Assembly (NCBI GenBank): GCA_964430305.1
Contig: CAYSEX010000004.1
Coordinates: 10,997-74,996 of the forward strand
Source: CAIZGX01 sp964430305
Lineage (GTDB): Bacteria; Bacteroidota; Bacteroidia; Flavobacteriales_D; Sanyastnellaceae
Direction: 5' to 3'
DNA length: 64,000 bases
Shown: positions 25,659-34,933 of the stretch, piece by piece
How positions within the stretch are numbered: position 1 is the stretch's first letter
How the letters are laid out: the number at the start of each line of letters is the position of its first letter
Program-made: the position numbers and the translations under genes
The notes under the pieces: model-generated
The model's database searches: none
What the model saw: only the letters and a program-made list of their open reading frames with translations
Told to the model about the DNA's origin: nothing

Positions 25659-26535
25659 GTACTTCCATCAAAAGTATTTCTCCATCTGATAAGGACTTAA
25701 CCTGAAAAGACTCTGTTTGAATAATTCCCAGTCCATCACGTGCGCTCATTTCTTGTCCGTCTATGTTCCATTTTCCACTTAATACAAACGCATACACTCC
25801 ATTCTCTTTCGATTTAAGCGCATACGTTTGCTCAATGTTCGGGTCGAATTGGCCCAAATGAAACCATGCGTTTTGATGAATCCAAACTCCAGCATCTTGC
25901 GCATGTGGAGAAAGAATTTGTTGAAGTTTGTTTTTCCGATCCTCTTCGTTCAGCATCAATTGATCGTATCGAGGTGTAACATTTTTTTTGTTCGGAAACA
26001 CCCAAATCTGAAGAAAGTGAGTTTCTTCGTTCGAAAGCTTATTGTATTCACTGTGCGTAATGCCAGTACCTGCAGACATAACTTGTATTTCCCCTTTTTG
26101 AATAACTGCTACATTGTTCATGCTGTCTTTATGCTCTAATGCACCTTTCAAGGGAATTGAAATGATTTCCATGTTGTCATGAGGGTGTGTTCCAAAACCA
26201 CTTCCACCGGTGATTATATCGTCATTCAAAACACGCAATACACCGAAATGCATGCGTTCAGGATTGTAGTAATTGGCAAAACTAAAGGTGTGTCTGCTAG
26301 TAAGCCAACCGTGTTGTGCAAGTCCACGAGATTGTGCTGGATGGAAAATGTGATTGTTCATTATTTCTTCTTTCTGACTGGGTATGTGATTAAAACCAAC
26401 ATTTGGATTATTGAGCTCTGCTGTTAATGGAGCCAACTCGTCAATGTTGTTTTCAATGACCTTGGCCATAGCGGTTCCTGCAACAAGAACACTAGTGCCA
26501 ACAATGGTCTTTTTTAAAAATTCTTTGCGATCCAT
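25645..26535 (-). CDS. Pirin family protein with N-terminal export-like leader
   Basis: Of 296 residues, about 58-296 are a pirin bicupin: RHTFSFANYY, THPHDNMEII (metal-binding His-x-His ... Glu), GTGITHSEYN and HFLQIW are diagnostic; family members act as quercetin 2,3-dioxygenases or iron-dependent regulators. The first 30 residues are different: MDRKEFLKKT followed by a hydrophobic stretch and AMA, resembling Bacteroidota Tat/Sec leaders with an R-K in place of R-R. A Met at about residue 58 could be an internal cytoplasmic start. Export is inferred, not proven. Confidence 0.85.
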   Translation of the reverse strand: MDRKEFLKKTIVGTSVLVAGTAMAKVIENNIDELAPLTAELNNPNVGFNHIPSQKEEIMNNHIFHPAQSRGLAQHGWLTSRHTFSFANYYNPERMHFGVLRVLNDDIITGGSGFGTHPHDNMEIISIPLKGALEHKDSMNNVAVIQKGEIQVMSAGTGITHSEYNKLSNEETHFLQIWVFPNKKNVTPRYDQLMLNEEDRKNKLQQILSPHAQDAGVWIHQNAWFHLGQFDPNIEQTYALKSKENGVYAFVLSGKWNIDGQEMSARDGLGIIQTESFQVKSLSDGEILLMEVPMAL

Positions 26536-26571
26536 AATTTGTTCTTTTCTGCTTTGAAAATAAACAACAAA

Positions 26572-27324
26572 TTAAAGCGTATGGTTCAACAACCTGCCCG
26601 ATTCAATGAGTTTTTTTAAGATAGGAGATTGTCTCATCTGATTCAATAAACCAATATGTCCCAAATGGTGACAATCTGTTCCAATGAAATCAACCAAATC
26701 TGCCTCCACAAGTCTTTCAGCAATGATTCTTACATGAGGGCCGTAATGCCCGGTTAGGCAATTCGTATTGACTTGTAATGAAACTCCACGGTCAACAACA
26801 TCCTCGTATTTTGAAAAGTTGTTGTGCCAGTATTCATATCGCTCCGGATGCGCGAGAATTGGTTTATATCCAGCTACCTGCAAATTGAAAACTGCCCGTC
26901 TGTAATTCACTTGTTCATCATCGAATGAGAGTTCAAACAGAATACGGTTATCACCAAAAGTCAGTAAGTCTTCCTGCTCAATTAACGATTCGAAATGTGC
27001 ATCAACATAATACTCAGCCGCCGCTTGAAATCCAATGTGAATACCACGTCTCTCCAATTCACTTTTTACAATTGCTTCTTTCTCCCGAATAATTTGACTT
27101 GTATTGGGATACATGTCCCAAAAAATATGGGGGGTAGTAATTAGCTTTTGATAACCCATTTCATGAAGATGCGAAATGAGTTCAATTGAATTTTCGAGAT
27201 CTACTGCCCCATCATCAATACCAGGTAATAAATGACTGTGCATGTCGGTACCAACCAAAGTGAATTGGAATAGCTCAACGAGAGCATCTTCTTTTTTTTG
27301 GAATAATTTCGAAAATAAACTCAT
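26572..27324 (-). CDS. CpsB/CapC-type PHP-domain tyrosine phosphatase
   Basis: The ATG at 27324 overlaps the stop of rmlB as ATGA and is preferred over an in-frame TTG 24 nt upstream. The 250-residue protein begins after a short amphipathic stretch with DMHSHLLPGIDDGA, the PHP-family metal-binding motif; further ligands are in TTPHIFW, AAEYYVD, LAHPERYEYW and GTDCHHLG. Bacterial members (CpsB, YwqE) dephosphorylate the tyrosine kinase that controls capsule polymer export. Position beside RmlB and a sugar dehydrogenase supports a polysaccharide role; no BY-kinase gene is in the window. Confidence 0.87.
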   Translation of the reverse strand: MSLFSKLFQKKEDALVELFQFTLVGTDMHSHLLPGIDDGAVDLENSIELISHLHEMGYQKLITTPHIFWDMYPNTSQIIREKEAIVKSELERRGIHIGFQAAAEYYVDAHFESLIEQEDLLTFGDNRILFELSFDDEQVNYRRAVFNLQVAGYKPILAHPERYEYWHNNFSKYEDVVDRGVSLQVNTNCLTGHYGPHVRIIAERLVEADLVDFIGTDCHHLGHIGLLNQMRQSPILKKLIESGRLLNHTL

Positions 27325-28337
27325 GGTTTCGAAACCGAATTTACCCAATCTTGATTATCCATATACCATTGAATGGTCGATTTTAATTTTTGACGAAAAT
27401 CACTGTTCGGACGCCAAGAGGTTTCGTTCAATATTTTTGAACTATCAATGGCATATCTTAGGTCATGTCCTAAACGATCAACAACAAATGAGATTAGGCT
27501 AGAACTTGTACCAACTGCATTGCCTTTAATCTCATCGAATAATTCAATGATTAAATGTACCAAATCTAGATTGTTCCATTCATTGTTTCCGCCTATGCAA
27601 TAGGTTTCTCCTGGTCGCCCCTCTTTCCACAAAATATATAGAGCATGCACATGGTCTTCAACCCAAAGCCAATCTCGAACATTCACCCCCTTACCATAAA
27701 CAGGAATAAGAGTTTGATTCAATAAGCTATTTACGACTACCGGAATCAATTTCTCAGGAAATTGGTGAGTTCCAAAGTTGTTGCTACAATTTGAAATGAT
27801 GATTGGCATTCCATACGTGTCCGCATATGCTCGAACGAAATGGTCGCTGCTTGCTTTACTCGCCGAATAAGGCGAGTGAGGGGCGTATGAAGTGCTTTCA
27901 GAAAATTTACCATCGCTTCCAAGAGATCCGAAAACTTCATCAGTACTAATATGAAAAAAGAGTTTGCTACTTTGCTTGTTAAACCCTTGTTTTCGGGCTT
28001 CCTCTAATAAATTGACGGTGCCAAGTACGTTGGTGTGCACAAATGCAAGAGGACCCTGGATGCTTCTGTCTACGTGACTTTCAGCAGCCAAATGGAAAAT
28101 ACAATTGAAATTGAATTGGCGAAATAACTGCTCACAATCTTGCTGATTGGAGATATCGCCCTTCACAAATTGAAAACCGGGGTGGCCTTGAACCTCAATT
28201 AAGTTCTCCAAATGTCCAGCATAGGTTAAGGCGTCAAAAACCACCACGTGTTCACCTTTTTCAATAAGGAGTTTCACCAAATGTGATCCAATGAAACCGG
28301 CACCACCCGTGACCAATATTGTATTTGAATTATCCAA
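27321..28337 (-). CDS. rfbB: dTDP-glucose 4,6-dehydratase
   Basis: An extended SDR of 338 residues. The NAD loop is GGAGFIGSH, the HLAAESHVDRS segment and STDEVFGSLG (catalytic Asp-Glu pair) are specific for RmlB/RfbB, and the catalytic Y-x3-K is in SPYSASKASSDH. It turns dTDP-glucose into dTDP-4-keto-6-deoxyglucose, the precursor of rhamnose and other deoxysugars. The other rml genes are absent from the window. It lies 1 bp after the TonB receptor stop and overlaps the phosphatase gene, so the three form one operon. Confidence 0.93.
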   Translation of the reverse strand: MDNSNTILVTGGAGFIGSHLVKLLIEKGEHVVVFDALTYAGHLENLIEVQGHPGFQFVKGDISNQQDCEQLFRQFNFNCIFHLAAESHVDRSIQGPLAFVHTNVLGTVNLLEEARKQGFNKQSSKLFFHISTDEVFGSLGSDGKFSESTSYAPHSPYSASKASSDHFVRAYADTYGMPIIISNCSNNFGTHQFPEKLIPVVVNSLLNQTLIPVYGKGVNVRDWLWVEDHVHALYILWKEGRPGETYCIGGNNEWNNLDLVHLIIELFDEIKGNAVGTSSSLISFVVDRLGHDLRYAIDSSKILNETSWRPNSDFRQKLKSTIQWYMDNQDWVNSVSKP

Positions 28338-28338
28338 T

Positions 28339-30204
28339 TTACTTGTTGTTCAGGTTGAATTTGAATCCAATTCTATACCATCGACCAGGCATTTCAACAA
28401 AGCCTGAATCAATGTATTTTTTGTTCAATACATTCGTTAAATCCGCAGTCATTGAAACATTTTCACGCAGGTTCCAATTCAAACGAAGATCGAAAAGAGT
28501 ATAGTTCGTTCCAATGAATCGGTGCACATATCTTCCTGCAAGTAAAGTTGAAAATGTTTTAGTCCATTGATATGAAATTTGTCCAACCAGCCTATGACGC
28601 GCGTGTTCAAATGCATATTTCGTTTCAATTCCTTCATCGAGAGAGAAATTAGCATCGAGATACATGTAGTTCAAACTAATGTTGGTTTTATCCATCACTT
28701 TCATTGCCGCATTGAATTGCGCTCCTTTATACGCAACGGAAGTAAAATTAGAAGGTGCCCAAACGGTTGTACCCGTCTCACGTGTATAGGTAATAGCATC
28801 AATCACTTGTCGGTAGAATGCACTTGCATTGAACTGAATTTTGCCAGACTTTCTCATGCCAACTTCTACATATCGGGCCATTTCAGCGTTTAATGAGTCA
28901 TTGCCAATATTACCTGGCCCAACATAATACATTTCTGTAAAGGATGCCATTCTATTTCCAGTTCCTAAATTCGCATATGCCCGAATTGTATTGGAAATGG
29001 TTTGATTGAATTCAATGCCTGGAAAAAATGAAAAGATATTCGAACTAGCTTTGTATTGACCATTCACCCCAGCAACTACTGTTGTTTTGTCACCCAAATT
29101 CACTTGCTGTTCAGCATAGGTATTAAAATAATAACGAGATCGTTTTCCAAGGTTGTTACTCGCAAGTATCTCGCCCCTCGATTCAACTCCAAGTCCTAAA
29201 TTTCCCCATTTGTTTTTCTGACTTGCATGCAATTCAGCACCAGCCGTGGTTCCAAAGTGCCAATTTTGATAAACCTCAGGTTTATCTGCTATAAATACAT
29301 AGTGATCCGAATTGTACCGGTAATAGGCAAGTGGTCTCAAAGTCCATTTGTTTTTTTTGATGGAACTCTGCAACGCGAAATAAGATGTATGTACAGTTTC
29401 CACAGCATCTACATCATAAGGGGCCGCATAGAAGCCATTGGCTCCAAACTCATTGAAAAATGTTCCTCCAATGATATCAAGAAAATGGCCGTTGTTCAAA
29501 TGCACACGACCTTGATAATTCAATTTGTATTGTGTATTGGCAGAATTATATCGGTATCCATCATTTTTCAACAAACCAACTCCAATGGCATGCTGCGCTT
29601 TTTTCATTCCCCATGTGGCATTGGCCTGTATGCCTACGAGTGAATTGCCATTGCCATTATTATCTTTGGGATCTGCAATTCCCGTAAAAGTCTCAAAAGA
29701 ACTGGAATAGGTATTCGGATTCTTAGTTACAATGTTTATGGCTCCCGCTAAGGCATTTGATCCATATAGCCTTCCTGCAGCTCCATAGGTAATTTCAATG
29801 CGTTCAATTTGATTGATATCTACTGGTAAATTCATGAGGTGATGCCCAGTCTGAGCATCGCGCATTGGAATGCCATTAACCAACAATAGAGTTTGTTCAA
29901 ATCCCGCTCCTTGCAATGAAAGGTCTGCTTGAGCACCCAAAACGCCACGTTCGTCTAAATCAATTCCTGCCACATAAGTCAAAACCTCTGCAATTGTCTT
30001 TACGGGTAAAGCTTGTATGTCGGCACTTGAAATAATTTGAACCGTATGTCCCTCATTCATCAGCGGTTGATCGGCAAATCGTTTTTCAGTGATTTGTAGC
30101 GTGGTGAAATTCAACGTGTCATTCGCTAGAAATTGAGCTTTGGACATGAAAGATCCAAATATCAGAATGGAGCAAGCAATTGATTTTAGTTTGAAGTTAC
30201 TCAT
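28339..30204 (-). CDS. TonB-dependent outer-membrane receptor (BtuB/cobalamin-type size)
   Basis: The ATG at 30204 starts a signal peptide ending in SKAQ; an in-frame GTG lies 18 nt upstream. The 621-residue protein has a plug domain (about 40-150) with ITYGAAGRLYGSNALAGAINIVTK, and a 22-strand barrel ending in WYRIGFKFNLNNK. There is no carboxypeptidase-like N-terminal extension, and the length suits BtuB/siderophore receptors rather than SusC. Being upstream of rfbB in one operon is unusual, and the substrate is not evident. Confidence 0.88.
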   Translation of the reverse strand: MSNFKLKSIACSILIFGSFMSKAQFLANDTLNFTTLQITEKRFADQPLMNEGHTVQIISSADIQALPVKTIAEVLTYVAGIDLDERGVLGAQADLSLQGAGFEQTLLLVNGIPMRDAQTGHHLMNLPVDINQIERIEITYGAAGRLYGSNALAGAINIVTKNPNTYSSSFETFTGIADPKDNNGNGNSLVGIQANATWGMKKAQHAIGVGLLKNDGYRYNSANTQYKLNYQGRVHLNNGHFLDIIGGTFFNEFGANGFYAAPYDVDAVETVHTSYFALQSSIKKNKWTLRPLAYYRYNSDHYVFIADKPEVYQNWHFGTTAGAELHASQKNKWGNLGLGVESRGEILASNNLGKRSRYYFNTYAEQQVNLGDKTTVVAGVNGQYKASSNIFSFFPGIEFNQTISNTIRAYANLGTGNRMASFTEMYYVGPGNIGNDSLNAEMARYVEVGMRKSGKIQFNASAFYRQVIDAITYTRETGTTVWAPSNFTSVAYKGAQFNAAMKVMDKTNISLNYMYLDANFSLDEGIETKYAFEHARHRLVGQISYQWTKTFSTLLAGRYVHRFIGTNYTLFDLRLNWNLRENVSMTADLTNVLNKKYIDSGFVEMPGRWYRIGFKFNLNNK

Positions 30205-30221
30205 GTGTTCAATATTTTCCA

Positions 30222-30229
30222 CAAATCTA
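30222..30229 (-). promoter_or_regulatory. -7 box of the TonB receptor operon
   Basis: On the minus strand TAGATTTG matches TAnnTTTG exactly, 17 nt before the ATG at 30204. The divergent TACTTTCG for the 30264 gene is at 30239-30246, so the promoters are back to back. Confidence 0.45.
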
Positions 30230-30238
30230 ATTCATTCG

Positions 30239-30246
30239 TACTTTCG
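30239..30246 (+). promoter_or_regulatory. -7-like box of the TPR-protein gene
   Basis: TACTTTCG ends 17 nt before the ATG at 30264 and repeats the octamer found before the 540 operon. Confidence 0.35.
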
Positions 30247-30263
30247 TAGCCTCAATTTTAGAC

Positions 30264-30797
30264 ATGAACAAAATAATCAAATTTGCAGTCGCTGGAGCTA
30301 CATTATTTTATACCAGTTATGAATTTGCTACAGGGCATTGGGGAATAGGTATTGCCATGCTCATACCAACGGCTATTCTAGTTTTTGCTTGCACGCGAAG
30401 TACGAGAATGATGATGGTATTTTACTTTTCCCAACTTCAAAAAATAGAGAAAGCCAAGAAATGGTTAGATAAAATCAAAGAAAGTGACCTTTGGCCCAAT
30501 CAAAGAGGGTATTATTACTTTCTCAAGGGAAGTATGGAGGCGCAATCCAATAGCATTGCTGAATCTGAGCGTTACATGAAAAAAGCGTTAGAATTGGGTT
30601 TGAAACGTGATGAGGATAAGGCCATGATATATCTTCAATTGGCTTCACTATCGCTATCAAAAGGAAAAATTCAATTGGCTAAGAATCACATTGCAACAGC
30701 GAAGAATTTAGACGCAAAGGGTATGTTGAAAAGTGAAATCAAGCAAGTGGAAAAGTATATAAAATCAGGGCCACAAGTGGCACGAAGAAGTTATTAA
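30264..30797 (+). CDS. Membrane-anchored TPR protein
   Basis: Residues 1-48 form two hydrophobic segments and the rest (about 55-177) is helical with a TPR pattern, for example YYYFLKGSMEAQSNSIAESERYMKKALELG followed by AMIYLQLASLSLSKGKIQLAKNH. TPR domains dock partner proteins, here on the cytoplasmic side of the inner membrane. It ends 2 bp before the nucleotide-sugar dehydrogenase gene, so an accessory role in polysaccharide assembly is possible but unproven. Confidence 0.7.
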   Translation: MNKIIKFAVAGATLFYTSYEFATGHWGIGIAMLIPTAILVFACTRSTRMMMVFYFSQLQKIEKAKKWLDKIKESDLWPNQRGYYYFLKGSMEAQSNSIAESERYMKKALELGLKRDEDKAMIYLQLASLSLSKGKIQLAKNHIATAKNLDAKGMLKSEIKQVEKYIKSGPQVARRSY

Positions 30798-30799
30798 TC

Positions 30800-32095
30800 A
30801 TGATTCAGGAACTTCAGTCGAAAAGTAAATCGCTTTGCGTAGTTGGTTTAGGCTATGTAGGATTGCCAATTGCACTTGAATTTGCTAAAAATTTTCGTGT
30901 CGTAGGATTCGATATCAATCAAGAACGTGTTGACCTCATGCGGAAGGGAATAGATCCTTCAAAGGAGCTAGATTCTTCCGCTTTCGAAAATTGTGACATC
31001 GTATTCACATCCAATGAAGCGGATTTGAAAGATGTTGGTTTTTATGTGGTGGCTGTTCCAACACCAATCAACAACATGAATCTTCCCGATTTAACTCCTG
31101 TGTTGAGTGCGTCTAGAACGGTAGGAAGAAATTTAAAGAAGGGAGATTATGTTGTGTATGAAAGTACCGTATACCCTGGCTGCACTGAAGATGATTGTGT
31201 TCCAATATTGGAGGAGCTCTCAGGTTTGAAATTTGGTATTGACTTTAAAGTAGGCTACAGTCCCGAAAGAATTAATCCAGGTGATAAACACAATACCCTT
31301 CGAACCATCATGAAGGTGGTAAGTGGCTGCGATGAAGAATCATTGAATATTATTTCTCAAGTGTATGAGACGGTAGTAGACGCAGGTGTTTACAAAGCAT
31401 CCTCTATTAAAGTAGCTGAGGCGTGTAAAATCATTGAAAACACCCAGCGCGACGTGAACATTGCTTTGGTGAATGAATTGTCGTTGATTTTCAATCGAAT
31501 GGGCATTAACACATTTGATGTGCTTCAAGCCGCCGGAACAAAATGGAATTTCTTGAAATTTACCCCCGGCTTAGTTGGAGGTCATTGTATTGGCGTTGAT
31601 CCGTATTACCTGGTATACAAGGCAAAGAAAGTAGGTTACTTTTCGAAGGTAATAAGCAGTGCAAGGTATGTGAATGACAGTATGGGTTTCTATGTGGGAA
31701 AGCAAACGGTAAAGAAAATTTTAGAGCAAGGAAAGAACGCCTTGGAAGCTAAAGTTTTAGTCTTGGGTGCCACATTCAAGGAGAATGTATCTGATATACG
31801 AAACTCGAAAGTGGTTGATATTATTCGGGAACTAGAAAGTTTTAGTGTTCACGTAGATGTAATGGACCCACATGCCGATGCTCAAGAATTAAATCACGAA
31901 TACGGTTTTAACCTGGTCGAAAAACCCAAATCGGGTGCGTATGACGCCATAATATTAGCAGTTGCCCACACCAATTTTATTGGTTTGGACGAAACGTATT
32001 TCCAAGATTTGTTAGCGAATGGTGAAGGGGTATTCATGGATTTAAAAGGTTTGTATCGTAACAAGTTTTCAAAACTGAAATACTGGAGTTTGTAA
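30800..32095 (+). CDS. Nucleotide-sugar dehydrogenase (TviB/WbpO-like)
   Basis: A 431-residue UDP-glucose/GDP-mannose dehydrogenase family member. The NAD loop is VVGLGYVGLPIA, the substrate loop ESTVYPGCTED contains a conserved Cys, and the catalytic cysteine is in GLVGGHCIGVDPYYL. TviB/WbpO enzymes oxidise UDP-N-acetyl-hexosamine to the uronic acid used in capsule or O-antigen, and this sequence resembles that subgroup more than UDP-glucose dehydrogenase. Its stop overlaps the next start (TAATG), tying it to the ferritin-like/VIT1 gene. Confidence 0.88.
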   Translation: MIQELQSKSKSLCVVGLGYVGLPIALEFAKNFRVVGFDINQERVDLMRKGIDPSKELDSSAFENCDIVFTSNEADLKDVGFYVVAVPTPINNMNLPDLTPVLSASRTVGRNLKKGDYVVYESTVYPGCTEDDCVPILEELSGLKFGIDFKVGYSPERINPGDKHNTLRTIMKVVSGCDEESLNIISQVYETVVDAGVYKASSIKVAEACKIIENTQRDVNIALVNELSLIFNRMGINTFDVLQAAGTKWNFLKFTPGLVGGHCIGVDPYYLVYKAKKVGYFSKVISSARYVNDSMGFYVGKQTVKKILEQGKNALEAKVLVLGATFKENVSDIRNSKVVDIIRELESFSVHVDVMDPHADAQELNHEYGFNLVEKPKSGAYDAIILAVAHTNFIGLDETYFQDLLANGEGVFMDLKGLYRNKFSKLKYWSL

Positions 32096-33192
32096 TGTCA
32101 CATGATTTGTCAAGCATACAAATAGAGGTCGATGCATCTTTTCTATATGCACTGTTAGCAGAGCATGAAGAAGATGAAAATGTGGCGAAGGTTTTTCGCG
32201 AAATGAGCGAAATAGAAATGGGTCATGCATTGGCTTTCCTCAAAAGCAAAGGACTTACACAATCAGATTTACCGCAGCCTTCAGGGCGAGCGAAGACCCT
32301 AAAGAATATTGGTAAAATCTTCGGATACGATTACGTGCTTGGTGTGCTTCTCGATACGGAGAAAGGTCTTTCTGCTGGAGTGCTTCGGGCAAGAAAAGAA
32401 CAAGAATTAAAAAATTCCATCTCTGATACTGCGCACGTTTCAATTCTTCGGAATTTGTTGCATGCCAATAAAAAAATTGCGGGTTCTTCTTTGGCTCGTT
32501 TTGAAAAAAGACATCGGAACGTAGGGGGGAATGCAATTCGCGCTGCTGTATTAGGAGGAAACGATGGATTGGTTTCAAACTTTAGTTTGGTGATGGGAGT
32601 AGCAGGCGCAAGTGCCGGCAGTGGACCGGTATTGCTCACTGGATTAGCAGGAATGCTTGCAGGCGCTCTTTCTATGGCATTAGGTGAATGGATCAGTGTG
32701 AAATCTTCTCAAGAATTATCTGAGAATCAAATGGCGTTGGAGGCAGAGGAGTTGGAAATTAATCCAGAAGGGGAGGAGCAGGAAATTGCGCTCATATACA
32801 TGGCCAAAGGAATTCCTGAAGAACAGGCAAGAACCATGGCTGCGCAAATTATGGAAAATAAAGAGCAAGCTTTGGATCTTTTGGTTCAAGAGGAACTGGG
32901 AATCAATGAAGAAGAAATGAAAGGTTCAGCAATGGAAGCAGCTTATTCTTCATTCTTTCTGTTTTTAACAGGAGCGATTATTCCAGTTATTCCCTTTTTC
33001 TTCACCTCGGGTTTTCTAGCAATTACGCTCAGCGCATGTGCAAGTGCATTGGGATTATTTGGTATTGGAGCGGCAATTACCTTGTTCACGGGAAAAAATG
33101 TGTGGTACAGCGGTTTCAGGCAAGTCGTATTTGGTTTGGCAGCGGCAGCCATCACCTTTGGAATTGGGAGGCTAATTGGTGCCCAATTGTAA
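32095..33192 (+). CDS. Ferritin-like (rubrerythrin) domain fused to VIT1/CCC1 transporter
   Basis: The 365 residues have two parts. The first (about 1-130) is a four-helix ferritin-like domain with EVDASFLYALLAEHEED and EMSEIEMGHALAF supplying diiron Glu and His ligands. The second (about 145-365) is a VIT1/CCC1 membrane domain beginning AAVLGGNDGLVSNFSLVMGVAG. Such fusions are known as MbfA, an iron or manganese exporter coupled to metal binding. Its position after a sugar dehydrogenase gene, with an overlapping stop/start, looks like chance operon membership. Confidence 0.88.
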   Translation: MSHDLSSIQIEVDASFLYALLAEHEEDENVAKVFREMSEIEMGHALAFLKSKGLTQSDLPQPSGRAKTLKNIGKIFGYDYVLGVLLDTEKGLSAGVLRARKEQELKNSISDTAHVSILRNLLHANKKIAGSSLARFEKRHRNVGGNAIRAAVLGGNDGLVSNFSLVMGVAGASAGSGPVLLTGLAGMLAGALSMALGEWISVKSSQELSENQMALEAEELEINPEGEEQEIALIYMAKGIPEEQARTMAAQIMENKEQALDLLVQEELGINEEEMKGSAMEAAYSSFFLFLTGAIIPVIPFFFTSGFLAITLSACASALGLFGIGAAITLFTGKNVWYSGFRQVVFGLAAAAITFGIGRLIGAQL

Positions 33193-33262
33193 GGTGAGCA
33201 AAGTCACTAGATAAAAACGATTAAAGAATTATTTTTCGATCTGAAATTCAACATTAAGCTCC

Positions 33263-34894
33263 ATGTGTAAATCTTCTTTCGTGTCCATTTCTTATTTTCT
33301 TTCATGCTTATTTTTTCTTTTGAGTGGAATGGCCTCAACTCAAGAATTTCCCTATCAGGTGCACCTCAGTGAAGTTGCCGTATCTGAAAATATAAAACTT
33401 CAATCATTTGCCGTGGGAGAATGGAACAATCAAATTTTTCTATTTGGTGGAAGGAAAGATGGTCTGCATCAGCGTCAACCGTTTGCTTCTTTTGCAGCAA
33501 ATGGCATGAATGCTTCTGGCGTCACTGTTTCACTTCCAAGTTTGAACTCGTCTCCGTTTACATTGTCTACATTGCCTATAGCCATTCAAGAACAATTGAG
33601 TTCAACCAACATGCAGTTTTCACAGTTGGATAACTATTTATTTATAGTTGGAGGTTATGGCTACAGTTCTGTAAATGCAGATCATGTGACCTATGGCCAG
33701 TTGACCATAGTAGACCTTGAGGTGCTCTCGAATAATTTGGAAATGAATATCCCTATTGAAAATGCTTTCTATTCCATTTCCGATGACCGATTTGCAGTTA
33801 CAGGTGGAGCGTTAAAATTGATTGATGATACCTTTTATTTAATGGGGGGACACCGGTTCGAAGGCCGTTATAATCCCATGAATGGCCCTAGTTTTACCCA
33901 AACGTATCATGAAAAAATAATTCGTTTTAACGCAGTAAATAACAAAGGGACTTGGAGCATATCGTTTAATTCAAATGAATGGATTGATGCCAACTTGCTG
34001 CATAGAAGAGACCTGAATTGCATTCCCGGATTCAACAGTAATGGAGAAACAACAGTAGTCATGTTTTCAGGTGTATTTCAACCGCTTGCCGATTTGCCTT
34101 GGCTAAATTCAATAGAGGTCAGTGCTTCTGGTTATAACGAAATAGCCAATTTTTCGCAATTGTTAAGTCAATACCACTGTGGAAATGTAAGCCTATACAG
34201 CACAAGTTTGAATAAACAGCACTATGTATTTCTGGGTGGAATTGCAGAGTATTATTTCAATGATCAATTTCAACTGACTCAGAATACAGACGTTCCGTTT
34301 ACAAAATCAATTTCATGTGTAACAAGAACTGCCGCGAATGAATGGATTGAAGAAGTGAATTTGAACTCAATGCCTGGTTTCTTGGGCTCTGGCGCAGAAG
34401 TGGTTTTGCATGCCAATTTGCCCAAATTCAATCATGGTGTTGTTGATATAGATAACTTGGTTTGGTCGAATGATAGCGCCTCTTTGGGGTATTTCATTGG
34501 AGGAATTGAGTCATCAGCTCAAAATATATTTTGGATCAATGATGGTTCTCAAAGTCAGCCGAATAATAAGATCTACGAGGTTTGGTTAATTAAGTCGAGC
34601 ACATCGAATACCAACGAAGTGGCTATAATGGACGAAAACGTTTTTCGAATCTATCCCAATCCCAGCAACGGTAAATTCAAAATTGAATTCACTACGGATC
34701 GTGCTTGTGAGGCAAGATTAAAAGCCTTCAACATGGAGGGGAGATGTATTGCTTCAGATAAACTTGGGAAATTTGAGCCAGGCAAATACGCCGTTGAGAA
34801 CAATTGGAAGTTATTTCAATCTCCCGGAATGTATCTACTTCAATTGAAATTGAATGACCGCACATTTGAACAGCGTTTACTCATTGAACCATAA
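33263..34894 (+). CDS. Secreted kelch-like protein with T9SS type A sorting domain
   Basis: A 543-residue protein with a signal peptide (1-27). Several segments of the form FLFGGRKDG, FIVGGYGYS, YLMGGHRFEG and FLGGIAEYY are spaced like kelch blades and suggest a beta-propeller. The last 75 residues, from FRIYPNPSNGKFKIEF to FEQRLLIEP, are a Por secretion-system C-terminal (type A) domain, so the protein should be exported by T9SS and anchored or released at the surface. Substrate or partner is unknown. Confidence 0.8.
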   Translation: MCKSSFVSISYFLSCLFFLLSGMASTQEFPYQVHLSEVAVSENIKLQSFAVGEWNNQIFLFGGRKDGLHQRQPFASFAANGMNASGVTVSLPSLNSSPFTLSTLPIAIQEQLSSTNMQFSQLDNYLFIVGGYGYSSVNADHVTYGQLTIVDLEVLSNNLEMNIPIENAFYSISDDRFAVTGGALKLIDDTFYLMGGHRFEGRYNPMNGPSFTQTYHEKIIRFNAVNNKGTWSISFNSNEWIDANLLHRRDLNCIPGFNSNGETTVVMFSGVFQPLADLPWLNSIEVSASGYNEIANFSQLLSQYHCGNVSLYSTSLNKQHYVFLGGIAEYYFNDQFQLTQNTDVPFTKSISCVTRTAANEWIEEVNLNSMPGFLGSGAEVVLHANLPKFNHGVVDIDNLVWSNDSASLGYFIGGIESSAQNIFWINDGSQSQPNNKIYEVWLIKSSTSNTNEVAIMDENVFRIYPNPSNGKFKIEFTTDRACEARLKAFNMEGRCIASDKLGKFEPGKYAVENNWKLFQSPGMYLLQLKLNDRTFEQRLLIEP

Positions 34895-34921
34895 GTTGAA
34901 CGAAATGATTTTTTTTTTGCG

Positions 34922-34929
34922 TTAATTCG
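34922..34929 (+). promoter_or_regulatory. Possible -7-like box of the WG-repeat gene
   Basis: TTAATTCG ends 4 nt before the ATG at 34934. The same octamer, on the other strand, lies 19 nt before the subtilisin gene start (44621-44628), so it may be a variant -7 element. Confidence 0.25.
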
Positions 34930-34933
34930 CAGC

